64,000 nt of DNA, taken from contig NZ_QGTS01000003.1 in NCBI RefSeq assembly GCF_003182475.1, positions 242,876-306,875 on the forward strand, read 5' to 3'. The DNA is from Mangrovibacter plantisponsor (GTDB taxonomy: Bacteria > Pseudomonadota > Gammaproteobacteria > Enterobacterales > Enterobacteriaceae). The position numbers were made by a program, and so were the translations under genes. The notes under the pieces are model-generated. The model was not told the DNA's origin, made no database searches, and was given only the letters and a program-made list of their open reading frames with translations. Shown here piece by piece: positions 10,001-18,199 of the stretch (the first letter of the stretch is position 1; each line of letters opens with the position of its first letter).

Positions 10001-10420
10001 TCAGGGCTTATTTTCCGGCGTGAATGTTAACCAGCCAACCACGCCACTACTGGCGCCATCCCGCGGGTGGTTAACTCCGTCCAGCACCGCAACAGGTGAG
10101 AAATCAAAGGGGGATACACCGTCAATACAAGCAACATTAACGCCGTATTGCCGTGGGTTGGATCTGCGCTGGTGAAAGGTATAAATGCCGCAGACAGAGC
10201 AAAAATAGTGTGCGGCCTCACCAGTGTTAAAGCGGTATTCGGTCAGTTTGTCTTTGCCCTTAGTCACTGTGATACCAGACAGCTCAGCAGACACTGCCAC
10301 AGCGCCACGCATCCGGCAAAATGAACAATTGCACCGCCGGGCGGTATTGAAACCATCACTCAATTCAACAGTAAACTGAACAGCACCACAATGGCACCGG
10401 GCTTTTACTATTTTCTGCAT
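10001..10420 (-). CDS. GFA-family (Mss4-fold) zinc protein
   Basis: 139 aa, a single glutathione-dependent formaldehyde-activating (GFA) domain. Metal-binding cysteines are visible in order: [10 protein letters not shown] near the N-terminus, [14 protein letters not shown] around residue 40, and [12 protein letters not shown] around residue 75. The late block [11 protein letters not shown] is also typical. ATG 10420 is chosen because AGAGGA lies 7 nt upstream, whereas the longer frame to 10498 has no such site. Family members bind zinc, and only some have been tied to formaldehyde or glutathione chemistry, so the reaction is open. It is convergent with the MFS gene. Confidence 0.82.
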   Translation of the reverse strand: MQKIVKARCHCGAVQFTVELSDGFNTARRCNCSFCRMRGAVAVSAELSGITVTKGKDKLTEYRFNTGEAAHYFCSVCGIYTFHQRRSNPRQYGVNVACIDGVSPFDFSPVAVLDGVNHPRDGASSGVVGWLTFTPENKP

Positions 10421-10560
10421 TATCTGTTCCTCTGGCGTGTGGGCATCTTTGCCATCACATTGTATGCCACACATTACAATCACACTTGTGGCTAACAATA
10501 CAGTTTAGTTTTAGCGACAAACTTTCAACTAACTTTCCCACTAATTGGGACGGCGATTCA

Positions 10561-10760
10561 CTGGAGTTGCTCATTGAGCACATACACTCTGGAATTGCAC
10601 GGGCAAATGTATCAGGGAAACGCTTTGGATGCCCATCTACACTGAATGATGAACAAAAGCAATTAGTCCTACTAAGGTGAGTGTGGGTGCTGTGGTTCGT
10701 GAACTCAATACTATGCGGCAGACTACTCTGCGAATAAAAGCAGCCGGTTCAGAGAGTTAG
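10561..10760 (+). pseudogene. Serine recombinase (resolvase/invertase) C-terminal remnant
   Basis: Two adjacent reading frames together resemble the end of a serine recombinase. The first (10561-10677) reads [20 protein letters not shown], then [18 protein letters not shown], like the helix after the catalytic domain. The second, in the -1 frame from 10677 to 10760, reads [20 protein letters not shown], like the C-terminal Hin-type helix-turn-helix. A frameshift with loss of a few codons separates them and the catalytic N-terminal domain is absent, so it is a dead relic. It sits directly upstream of the effector fragment and hints that this stretch arrived on a mobile element. Confidence 0.65.
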
Positions 10761-10874
10761 AGTCGTGTGTCTTACAAAATTTTACTTTGGTGTTCCTTTC
10801 CGGAAACGGCGATCAGATGTCCGCCAGTGTATGATAGCGGTAATTTAACCATTATTAAGCAGAAGGAATTGCCC

Positions 10875-11837
10875 GTGAAGATCTGTTTCCCGGCCCGAAA
10901 GGCTGATGGTAAAGACTACAGCACATTGGATGAAATGATGGCCCAGGTGGGACGTGAACCCCACGGAACGTGGCTGGCGGGTACAAATGCCATGTGGCAC
11001 GGAGGCATTCATATCACCCGTGAAAGTGCTCCCGCCTCGGTACTGACGAGTGAGAACCTTGATACGGCGGTGCCGCTATCGTTTATGGCTGGGGGCGAGG
11101 TAGTGGCTTACCGCCTGAACAGTCAGTATCTGAGCGATACCTGGATGGGGAAGACGCTGCAGTATTCCAGCTCGTTCGTGCTGGTGAAATCTGTCTGTAC
11201 GCCTGACGCGACGAAGGCAGAGAACAGTCTGGAGTTTTATTCGCTGTATATTGGGCTGGCTCCCCCCTCAGCTTTCCCGGCGCTTCAGCGGTACCGGGTG
11301 ACGGAACGCGGGAACGGACTGCGTTTACGTAACTACAGCGGACAGGAGAAGACCGGCGAACCAGCACCCGTACCGACCGGAAAGACGCTGGCGACCGGAC
11401 AAACCATGGTGGTCCTGCGTGAGAACATCTTCGGGCTGGACGGACATATCCTGACTTTCGGGCTTGCCCGGCTTCTGAACAAGCACAACGAAATGACCGG
11501 GACCGCTTTCTGGGTGTCGCTTGATCCATTGTTTATGACGCCTGATGGGAAGCAGACGGCGCATCTGCCAGCATGGATGCAACAGACGGTAACGCAGGGT
11601 ATCTATGACACAGTGGTGAAACCAACCACCAGAATGACCGTGGCTGCCGGCGATGCATTGGGATTCCTCGGGGAAGACATTATACCAGGTGAACTTCATG
11701 AGACAGAGACGGATCCGTATGTGCATATCGAGGTGCTCAGTACTGACAGCCAACTGCCGGATTTTCTGAACAATTCAGCCGGTGTCACGGGGGGAGATAA
11801 ATATCTTCATATTCACCCGGATAGTTATCTGTATACC
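10875..11837 (+). pseudogene. 5' part of a peptidoglycan-targeting (type VI-like) effector, interrupted by an IS
   Basis: About 321 codons remain of a larger protein, from GTG 10875 (VKICFPARKADGKDYSTL; AAGGA 8 nt upstream) to the left end of the IS. The frame is also open upstream to 10767. The block HGTWLAGTNAMWHGGIHI and the late block DPYVHIEVLSTD are arranged like the HxxxD and HxHxE regions of M23 peptidases. The first Asp is replaced by His and the first His of HxH by Tyr, so catalysis is doubtful. I recall similar N-termini on VgrG-linked cargo effectors with a C-terminal lysozyme-like domain. After DSYLYT the frame enters the IS and stops at 11879. The C-terminal part reappears at 13091. 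Confidence 0.62.
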
Positions 11838-11864
11838 TGTAGTGGATCGGTAATTCAGGACACC
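11838..11864 (+). repeat. Left inverted repeat of the IS3-family element
   Basis: 27 bp beginning TGTAGTGGATCGG and ending CAGGACACC. The reverse complement of the right end matches it at 22 of 27 positions. Confidence 0.85.
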
Positions 11865-11907
11865 TCGAAATCCTGTTAATGTTAAAACAGTGAAAATGAG
11901 GTGATGC

Positions 11908-12225
11908 ATGATCAAAACTCGTCGGACTAAACGTACCTTTTCCCCGGAGTTCAAGCTTGAAGCTATCGAACAGGTGGTTAAATACCAGCGTGATGTCAGA
12001 GAAGTCGCGCTGGCACTTGAGCTCAACCCTGACCATTTGCGTAAATGGATACGGTTGTATAAGCAGGAACTTCAGGGTATTGAGCCCGCTGGTAATGCTA
12101 TTACCCCTGAACAACGCGAAATTCAGCAGCTTAAAGCGCAGATAAAGCGCCTTGAGATGGAAAAAGAAATACTAAAGCAGGCTGCCGTGCTGATGAGCGA
12201 AATCCCCGGGAAGCTGTCGCGCTAA
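11908..12225 (+). CDS. IS3-family transposase OrfA
   Basis: 105-aa DNA-binding subunit. A helix-turn-helix of the IS3/IS911 type lies at about residues 10-50 ([17 protein letters not shown], then [18 protein letters not shown]). A leucine-zipper-like coiled coil follows (about 70-95; [18 protein letters not shown]). OrfB continues in the -1 frame. The run GAAAAAG at 12160-12166 is a plausible slip site that would make the OrfAB transposase. Confidence 0.9.
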   Translation: MIKTRRTKRTFSPEFKLEAIEQVVKYQRDVREVALALELNPDHLRKWIRLYKQELQGIEPAGNAITPEQREIQQLKAQIKRLEMEKEILKQAAVLMSEIPGKLSR

Positions 12226-12251
12226 TCACACGGCTGAAAGCAAAGTGGCCA

Positions 12252-13073
12252 GTGCGGGTTCTTTGTCATTTATTCGGTATTCACCGTAGCGTTTATTACG
12301 CGCAGGTGAAGCGTCCTGTTAATGTGCAAAGAATTGAATTACGAAGTCGGGTGAGGGCTTTCCATGCTCTCAGTCGTGGCGCAGCCGGTAGCCGGGCAAT
12401 CAGTCAGATGTTGCGCCAGAGTGGCGTTGATGCAGGCCGGTGGCTGGCACGACGACTGATGCGGGAATGCGGGCTGACAAGTCGACAGCCAGTTAAACAT
12501 CACTACCGGGTAAACGAAGACAAAAGTCCGCCATTGCCAAATTTACTGAACCGGCAATTTAACCCCGCCGCACCAAACCGCGTCTGGTGCGGCGACATCA
12601 GTTTTATTCGCCTGCAGGACAAATGGTGTTATCTCGCGCTCGTTGTTGATTTATATTCACGGCGGATTATCGGTTCAGCCCTCTCATTAACCGCTGATGC
12701 TGAGTTGGTGTGTAGGGCTTTGCATAATGCACTGGAAACACGACCGCGTGATGGCCGCCTGCTGTTTCATTCAGATCAAGGTGTTCAGTATAAAAGCAAT
12801 AAATACAGAAAGTTACTCTGGCGTTATGGGGTAATGCAAAGTATGAGTCGCAGAGGGAATTGCCTGGATAATTCGCCGATGGAAAGAGTCTTTCGCAGCC
12901 TTAAAAGTGAATGGCTTCCGAATGGTGGTTATGGTGATTTTAGCCATGCGGTACGCGATATAAACCAGTGGATTAATGGTTATTACAACGTTTATCGACC
13001 TCACACGAACAACGATGGTTTACCGCCTTGCTTACATGAAGAAAAGTGGAAACAGGTTATCCCGGTGTCCTGA
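12252..13073 (+). CDS. IS3-family transposase OrfB (DDE catalytic subunit)
   Basis: The conserved part starts near [17 protein letters not shown]. The -1 frame is open back to about 12162, so the active product is probably an OrfAB frameshift fusion. An HTH_21-like region precedes an rve integrase core with the three acidic residues: Asp in VWCGDISFI, Asp in [11 protein letters not shown] and Glu in [16 protein letters not shown]. The stop codon lies inside the right inverted repeat. No interruption is seen, so the transposase looks functional. Confidence 0.9.
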   Translation: MRVLCHLFGIHRSVYYAQVKRPVNVQRIELRSRVRAFHALSRGAAGSRAISQMLRQSGVDAGRWLARRLMRECGLTSRQPVKHHYRVNEDKSPPLPNLLNRQFNPAAPNRVWCGDISFIRLQDKWCYLALVVDLYSRRIIGSALSLTADAELVCRALHNALETRPRDGRLLFHSDQGVQYKSNKYRKLLWRYGVMQSMSRRGNCLDNSPMERVFRSLKSEWLPNGGYGDFSHAVRDINQWINGYYNVYRPHTNNDGLPPCLHEEKWKQVIPVS

Positions 13074-13090
13074 TTTTGTGCTCCACTACA
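13064..13090 (-). repeat. Right inverted repeat of the IS3-family element
   Basis: Reads GGTGTCCTG at its inner side and CTCCACTACA at its outer end. Its reverse complement matches the left repeat at 22 of 27 positions. Confidence 0.85.
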
Positions 13091-13845
13091 AACTGCGCTG
13101 GACAGATTACCTGAAACATATGGATGTACTGCTACTTGGCTATGTCAGGAGGTGGTTCGACAAAATGGAATGGATGAGTCAGGTACCGCCTTTCGACAAA
13201 GGGATACCCGTCTGGCACATGCACCCAGTGAAGTTTCTCGATGCTATTAAATCTCAAGTTAAAACTTTAGAAGGTAAGTTGACTTACAACGCTGAAGGAA
13301 ATGATATTTCATCATCTGTATATTATAGCCGGGTTATTCACTGGCCTGGAAATGATCTTTCAGGTGTCACCCTTGGCCGTGGTTATGATATGGGAGAACG
13401 CTCTGAGCGTGATATATATAATGACATGATTGCGTCAGGGATACCTAACGACCAGGCTGTTAAAATATCAAAGTGTGCAGGATTCAAAGGGGTTGCTGCT
13501 CGTGATTATGTAAACATACATAAGAAAGATATAGGAGAGATAACTTTGCAGCAGCAAGAGTTGCTCTTTTCTATTATATATCCTAAGTATGTTGAGCGGA
13601 CTATTGCTAATTATAAAAAGTGGACTGACGGTGTTTCCAGTGCGAAACAATGGGAAAGCCTGGATACAACTATCCAGGAAGTGTTGGTCGACTTCGTTTA
13701 CCAAGGTTTTACCAAAGGGCCTAAGCCTATGCTTGCAGGTTCAAATGATAGTAAACAAGAGTTAATTGATTACATACAAAACACACCTGCAATTTCACAA
13801 TATGAACCTGGCAGACATAGAGTTGCTTATTTGGAGGGTAGATAA
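13091..13845 (+). pseudogene. 3' part of the effector: pesticin-like muramidase domain
   Basis: Open frame continuing out of the IS. Its first part (LRWTDYLKHMDVL, then YVRRWFDKMEWMSQV and WHMHPVKFLDAI) resembles the linker of recalled type VI cargo effectors. The domain at 13260-13845 fits a pesticin/T4-lysozyme-like muramidase: a candidate catalytic Glu in NAEGND, and Thr and Asp in SGVTLGRGYDMGERS. Such enzymes cut the glycan strands of peptidoglycan. An in-frame ATG at 13165 has AGGAGGTGG 9 nt upstream and could start a 226-aa free domain. The stop overlaps the next gene's start (TAATG). Base composition is AT-rich compared with the neighbouring clusters. Confidence 0.62.
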
Positions 13846-14234
13846 TGAGACGCGTCTTAGCTATTATTTTACTGTATTCATCATTTTCACATAGTGCAGA
13901 TATTTGTCACAATATAACAACATCTGATCAAGTTGCCTCATGCTCAGAAAGTAAGAAGAATTTAGCTGATGAATATTTGAATAAGCAATATTCGGCATTG
14001 CTATCCAAAGTTAATTCTGCGTATGTAAATGATGAATTTTTAAAGCAGGAGTTCGTAAAAAAAATTAAAGCCGCCCAGAGAGATTGGATTAAATTTAGAG
14101 ACTCCAACTGTCAGTTATATTCATTTCAAATAGATAACAAAAGCCCGGCATATCAAACAACTTTCAATGAGTGCGTTGCAAAAATGTCAGAAGCCAGAGG
14201 CAAGGAGTTGGCTGAGCTTTCTGGCAACATATAG
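13845..14234 (+). CDS. Secreted LprI/DUF1311-family protein, probable muramidase immunity protein
   Basis: 129 aa with a signal peptide (MRRVLAIILLYSSFSHSA) and four cysteines in the mature part (ICHN, ASCSES, NCQLY, NECVAK), as in the LprI N-terminal/DUF1311 domain. The pattern KAAQRDWIKFRDSNC is characteristic. Mycobacterial LprI inhibits lysozyme, and periplasmic proteins of this type occur as immunity partners of peptidoglycan-degrading effectors. The start codon overlaps the stop of the muramidase fragment (TAATG), so the two were translated together. It looks intact although the effector is broken. The immunity role is inferred from pairing and family. Composition is AT-rich like its partner. 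Confidence 0.68.
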   Translation: MRRVLAIILLYSSFSHSADICHNITTSDQVASCSESKKNLADEYLNKQYSALLSKVNSAYVNDEFLKQEFVKKIKAAQRDWIKFRDSNCQLYSFQIDNKSPAYQTTFNECVAKMSEARGKELAELSGNI

Positions 14235-14428
14235 GGTATGGAAATAAATTTAAAAAGGATTTACTTGAGACCCTTTTTACACCTTTAACTTCCATCTTCA
14301 GAACTGAGATGGTGACATCAATAACAAAATGTTCAGGGCACGGAAAATGAAAAAATTTTACCTGCAACGAACAGATGAGCAGGCACACTATTGGGCGTAC
14401 ACTGTTGCCAAATAAGCAAGGAGAACAC

Positions 14429-15133
14429 ATGGTAACCCAACAACCCCTGTTCACCGGGTTTGACCCGCAAGGGCTGTTGTTTTTGCGCGATGTCCGGCAG
14501 AACAACAGCAAAGAGTGGTTCAACGAAAACCGTTCAATTTATGACAACCTGCTGGTGAAGCCTTTCCGCTCGCTGGTCAGTGAACTTGCGCTACCAATGC
14601 TGCAAATTGACGATCAGTTCGAAACCCGCCCGGCAATTGGTAAAACACTGTCACGTATTCACCGCGACACCCGTTTTTCCCGTGATAAATCCCTGTATCG
14701 CAGCAACCTGTGGCTGACATTTAAGCGCAGCAGTAAAAACTGGACGGATGCCCCCACGTATTTCTTTGAATTTGGCCCCGACTGGTGGCGCTATGGGCTG
14801 GGGTATTACAGTGCATCGCGCGAAACCATGAATCTGTTCAGGGAAAACATGCTGGATAACCGTGAACATTTTCTGTCCATCACTCAGCCTTTACTTGCTG
14901 ACTTCAGCCTGGAAGGGGAGTCTTATAAGCGCCCGTTACTGAAAGAGCCACAAGAACTGGCAAACTGGTATAACCGCAAGTCATTCGCCCTGATTTACGA
15001 TGGCAAAGAACCAGAAACCCTGTTCGATGACCAGTTACCGGGTTTATTACAGGCAGGGTTCGAACGCCTGGCACCGCTCTACCATTTCCTGATGGAAATC
15101 GAAACGCAAAAACGCCGCACCACACTTAACTAA
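14429..15133 (+). CDS. DUF2461-family protein
   Basis: 234-aa cytoplasmic protein matching DUF2461 along its length: FLRDVRQNNSKEWFNENRSIYD near the N-terminus, then RIHRDTRFSRDKSLYRSNL and FFEFGPDWWRYGLGYYSAS. ATG 14429 is chosen because AAGGAG at 14418-14423 precedes it by 5 nt; the frame extends uselessly to 14375. No biochemical role is established for the family. Composition returns to that of the core genome here, so it marks the right border of the AT-rich effector island. It is the last gene before the malonate cluster. Confidence 0.85.
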   Translation: MVTQQPLFTGFDPQGLLFLRDVRQNNSKEWFNENRSIYDNLLVKPFRSLVSELALPMLQIDDQFETRPAIGKTLSRIHRDTRFSRDKSLYRSNLWLTFKRSSKNWTDAPTYFFEFGPDWWRYGLGYYSASRETMNLFRENMLDNREHFLSITQPLLADFSLEGESYKRPLLKEPQELANWYNRKSFALIYDGKEPETLFDDQLPGLLQAGFERLAPLYHFLMEIETQKRRTTLN

Positions 15134-15251
15134 AATACCCACACCAGCTGCCGCAGTCATTAATGTGGCAACTGGCGTTTCCCCCACTTATTTTGCTTCC
15201 CTTTGGTTAAAAATCAGAAAAAACCACGTTCTGATCAAAAAACAGATAATT

Positions 15252-15276
15252 AATCATTACTCTCAGAGTAATGATT
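15252..15276. promoter_or_regulatory. 25-bp perfect palindrome upstream of mdcA, candidate MdcR operator
   Basis: AATCATTACTCT (15252-15263) and AGAGTAATGATT (15265-15276) are perfect 12-bp inverted arms around one central C, 95 bp before the mdcA start. LysR-type activators bind such dyads (T-N11-A core) upstream of target promoters, and the cluster's own LysR regulator MdcR is encoded at its far end. Assignment to MdcR is inference. Confidence 0.6.
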
Positions 15277-15370
15277 TCTCCCGTTACTTTATTGATGCTA
15301 ACGGTTTAACGGCGCAGACTTAACCTCACAGCAGGCAAATCAAAATGATTAGCTTAATCAGGAGGTTATA

Positions 15371-17026
15371 ATGTTGTCTGGGCAAACGCCAACCCGCGTC
15401 TGGAACCAGCGCCGTATCAATAAGCAACAGCGTATGGCCGCAACAGGCGTGCAGGGCAAAGTAATCCCCACCGGGGAACTTGTCTCAATGCTGGAAAAAT
15501 TAGTGGCACCGGGTGACCGGGTCGTTCTTGAAGGTAATAACCAAAAACAGGCGGACTTCCTTTCCCGGATGCTGGCTGAGGTAAACCCACAGAAAGTTCA
15601 TGATTTACATATGATCATGCCAAGTGTGGGCCGCAGCGAGCATTTGGATCTGTTTGAAAAAGGCATTGCCCGTAAGCTCGACTTCTCATTTTCCGGTACG
15701 CAAAGCTTACGTATCTCCCAGTTGCTGGAAGATGGGTTGCTGGAAATTGGTGCCATTCATACTTATATCGAACTTTACTCGCGTTTATATGTTGACCTGG
15801 CGCCTAATGTCGCGCTTATCGCTGGCTATAAAGCAGACCGGAAAGGCAACCTGTATACCGGGCCAAGTACCGAAGATACTCCCGCCCTGGTCGAAGCAGC
15901 CGCATTCCATGACGGCATTGTTATTGCCCAGGTGAATGAACTGGTTGATGACGAGTGCGATTTACCGCGTGTCGATATCCCAGGCTCCTGGATTGATTAT
16001 ATCGTTGTTGCGGATAAACCCTTCTTTATTGAACCGCTGTTCACCCGCGACCCGCGCCTTATCAAGCAGGAACATATTCTGATGGCCATGATGGCTATCA
16101 AAGGGATCTATGCTGAGCACCAGGTACAGTCACTCAATCATGGTATTGGTTTTAATACCGCGGCGATTGAACTGTTGTTACCAACCTACGGCGAACAACT
16201 GGGGCTGAAAGGCAAAATCTGTAAACACTGGACGCTCAACCCGCATCCCACATTAATTCCTGCTATTGAAAGTGGCTGGGTGGAAAGCGTGCACTGCTTC
16301 GGTGGTGAGCTGGGTATGGAAGACTATATCGCAGCACGCCCGGATGTGTTCTTTACTGGCGCAGATGGTTCTATGCGTTCCAACCGCGCATTCTGCCAGT
16401 TAGCCGGGCAGTACGCTGTTGATATGTTTATTGGTTCCACTCTGCAGGTTGACGGTCTGGCTAACTCATCCACGGTAACGCGTGGCCGCCTGGCGGGTTT
16501 CGGTGGCGCTCCGAATATGGGCCATGACCCACACGGCCGCCGCCACGCCACGCCAGCCTGGCTTGCCATGATCAACGAACCAGACCCAATGCAACGTGGC
16601 CGTAAACTGGTAGTGCAGATGGTTGAAACCTTCCAGGCAGGCGTTAAACCCACGTTTGTTGAAAAACTGGATGCCGTTGACGTTGCCAAAACCTCCGGTA
16701 TGCCGCTGGCTCCGGTCATGATTTACGGCGATGACGTCACGCACGTTCTGACCGAAGAAGGTATTGCCTACCTCTACCAGGCAGAAAGCCTTGAAGAGCG
16801 CCGGGCCATGGTTGCCGCAGTCGCCGGGATAACCGATATCGGTCTGGGTGTTGATGCCAGCCGGGTCGAAGCGTTACGCCGTAGCGGTAAAGTGCGCTTC
16901 CCGGAAGATATGGGCATTCGCCGCACCGACGCTACCCGTTCGTTACTGGCTGCAGGCAGCGTTGCCGACCTGGTTGAATGGTCAGGCGGTTTGTATAACC
17001 CACCGGCAAAATTCCGGAGCTGGTAA
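15371..17026 (+). CDS. mdcA: Malonate decarboxylase alpha subunit (ACP transferase) MdcA
   Basis: 551 aa, the usual MdcA length. It transfers the acyl-carrier protein MdcC between acetate and malonate (acetyl-S-ACP:malonate ACP transferase), in the cytoplasm. Recognisable blocks are NKQQRMAATGVQGKVIPTGE near the start, DRVVLEGNNQKQADFLSRML and the late GRLAGFGGAPNMGHDPHGRR. A strong AGGAGGT lies 5 nt before the ATG. It opens an eight-gene operon, and its last base overlaps the start of mdcB. Upstream is a 237-bp regulatory gap with a long palindrome. Confidence 0.96.
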   Translation: MLSGQTPTRVWNQRRINKQQRMAATGVQGKVIPTGELVSMLEKLVAPGDRVVLEGNNQKQADFLSRMLAEVNPQKVHDLHMIMPSVGRSEHLDLFEKGIARKLDFSFSGTQSLRISQLLEDGLLEIGAIHTYIELYSRLYVDLAPNVALIAGYKADRKGNLYTGPSTEDTPALVEAAAFHDGIVIAQVNELVDDECDLPRVDIPGSWIDYIVVADKPFFIEPLFTRDPRLIKQEHILMAMMAIKGIYAEHQVQSLNHGIGFNTAAIELLLPTYGEQLGLKGKICKHWTLNPHPTLIPAIESGWVESVHCFGGELGMEDYIAARPDVFFTGADGSMRSNRAFCQLAGQYAVDMFIGSTLQVDGLANSSTVTRGRLAGFGGAPNMGHDPHGRRHATPAWLAMINEPDPMQRGRKLVVQMVETFQAGVKPTFVEKLDAVDVAKTSGMPLAPVMIYGDDVTHVLTEEGIAYLYQAESLEERRAMVAAVAGITDIGLGVDASRVEALRRSGKVRFPEDMGIRRTDATRSLLAAGSVADLVEWSGGLYNPPAKFRSW

Positions 17027-17877
17027 TGAAACTACAGCCACAGAGCAGTGCTGATGCTGTTGCGCAACGTCTGGCACAGACAGCAACCCGCTGCCTGATT
17101 GACGAAGCCCGCCTTAGCCCGAAGCCTGGTCTTGTGGACAGCCGGGGAAATGGCGCGCACAGCGATTTATCACTCAGTCTGATGGAGCGTTCAGCACACA
17201 GCCTGACCCCGACATTTTTCGCGCTGGCACAACAGTGCTGGCGCAGGCCGGCAGATGTCGCATTACGTCAATTAATAGGCCGCCTCGGGCGAGAAGGTGA
17301 GCAGAGCATGATGGCGGCAACCAACGGTGTGAATACACACCGGGGCGCAATTTGGGCACTCGGTCTGATGGTAAGCAGTTGCGCAATGTTGTCTGGACAT
17401 GCAACAGCCAGTGCCATCAGCGAGCAGGCAGCACGCCTTGCTCAGCTACCAGACCCTGCCGCACCAACGGTATTCAGTAAAGGCCTGCGGGCCAGCCACC
17501 GCTACCGTGTGCCTGGCGCACGGGAAGAGGCTGCTCAGGGCTTCCCTCATGTGATGAAACGTGGCCTGCCTGCTTTATTGCACAGCCGCGCACAAGGGGC
17601 CAGCGAGCAGCACGCCATGCTGGATGCGCTGATGTCCATCATGACCACGCTCAGTGACACCTGCGTATTATCGCGCGCCGGAATGGTTGGTCTTGAAGCG
17701 ATGCAACAAGGCGCAGGTGCGGTTCTGAAAGCCGGGGGGTGCGCCAGCCACGCAGGCAGGCAGCAGCTTGCTGAGCTCGACCAAACCATGCTCGGGCTCA
17801 ATGCCTCACCAGGTGGCGCCGCAGACTTACTGGCGGCCACGTTATTTATTGACCGTGTCGCATTGCCGGCATCGTAA
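17026..17877 (+). CDS. mdcB: 2-(5''-triphosphoribosyl)-3'-dephosphocoenzyme-A synthase MdcB
   Basis: 283 aa. It makes the triphosphoribosyl-dephospho-CoA precursor of the prosthetic group that is later attached to MdcC. It belongs to the CitG/MdcB family, shown by EARLSPKPGLVDSRGNGAHSD near residue 30, GREGEQSMMAATNGVNTHRGAIWALGL around residue 88 and the late TLSDTCVLSRAGMVGLE block. The start overlaps the mdcA stop by one base (TAATG), implying coupled translation. It lies 22 nt before mdcC. Confidence 0.94.
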   Translation: MKLQPQSSADAVAQRLAQTATRCLIDEARLSPKPGLVDSRGNGAHSDLSLSLMERSAHSLTPTFFALAQQCWRRPADVALRQLIGRLGREGEQSMMAATNGVNTHRGAIWALGLMVSSCAMLSGHATASAISEQAARLAQLPDPAAPTVFSKGLRASHRYRVPGAREEAAQGFPHVMKRGLPALLHSRAQGASEQHAMLDALMSIMTTLSDTCVLSRAGMVGLEAMQQGAGAVLKAGGCASHAGRQQLAELDQTMLGLNASPGGAADLLAATLFIDRVALPAS

Positions 17878-17899
17878 ACGTTATTTTTAAGAGGTTGTT

Positions 17900-18199
17900 A
17901 TGGAACAGATTTCATTGTCTTTTCCGGCCTCCCGCATTGTCAGTGGTAAAGCACTGGCGGGTGTTGTGGGGTCAGGCGATATGGAAGTGTTATTTGAGTC
18001 CACTGCAGGACAAACACTGGAAATCGCAATCACCACCTCCGTGGATAATTCTCAGGCACGCTGGCAGGCGCTGTTTGAACGTATTCGTTCACTGGGGCAA
18101 TTACCCGCAGGGCAAATGCAGATCCACGATTTTGGCGCAACGCCAGGTGTGGCCCGTATTCGCATCGAACAAGTATTTGAAGAGGTGAGCCATGCGTGA
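17900..18199 (+). CDS. mdcC: Malonate decarboxylase acyl-carrier protein MdcC
   Basis: 99-aa delta subunit that carries malonyl and acetyl groups on a phosphoribosyl-dephospho-CoA arm. Ser25 in GVVGSGDME is in the position of the serine that is modified in Klebsiella MdcC. The length matches the family. GAGG lies upstream of the ATG. The 3' end overlaps mdcD by 8 nt. Together with MdcA, MdcD and MdcE it forms the catalytic complex. Confidence 0.94.
   Translation: MEQISLSFPASRIVSGKALAGVVGSGDMEVLFESTAGQTLEIAITTSVDNSQARWQALFERIRSLGQLPAGQMQIHDFGATPGVARIRIEQVFEEVSHA

Larger units (their letters stand above)
11838..13090 (+). mobile_element. IS3-family insertion sequence
   Basis: 1253-bp element bounded by 27-bp inverted repeats (11838-11864 and 13064-13090) matching at 22 of 27 positions. 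Both ends read TGTAGTGGA inward and share CAGGACACC at the inner side. It holds two overlapping-phase transposase frames, orfA and orfB, typical of IS3. The 3-5 bases outside the two ends do not match (ACC on the left, AAC on the right), so no target-site duplication is visible. That fits an adjacent deletion or recombination after insertion. It splits an effector gene. Both transposase frames look intact, so the element may be active. Confidence 0.9.

Noticed and set aside
12976-13090. Treating 12976-13845 as one gene beginning inside the IS
   Set aside because: The first part is an out-of-phase reading of transposase orfB and the right inverted repeat. Effector-like sequence begins only after the IS end at 13090.
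14347-14415. Possible 22-codon peptide MKKFYLQRTDEQAHYWAYTV before the DUF2461 gene
   Set aside because: It has an ATG and a basic start but only a weak ribosome-binding sequence, and nothing comparable is known to me. It is too short to support without conservation.
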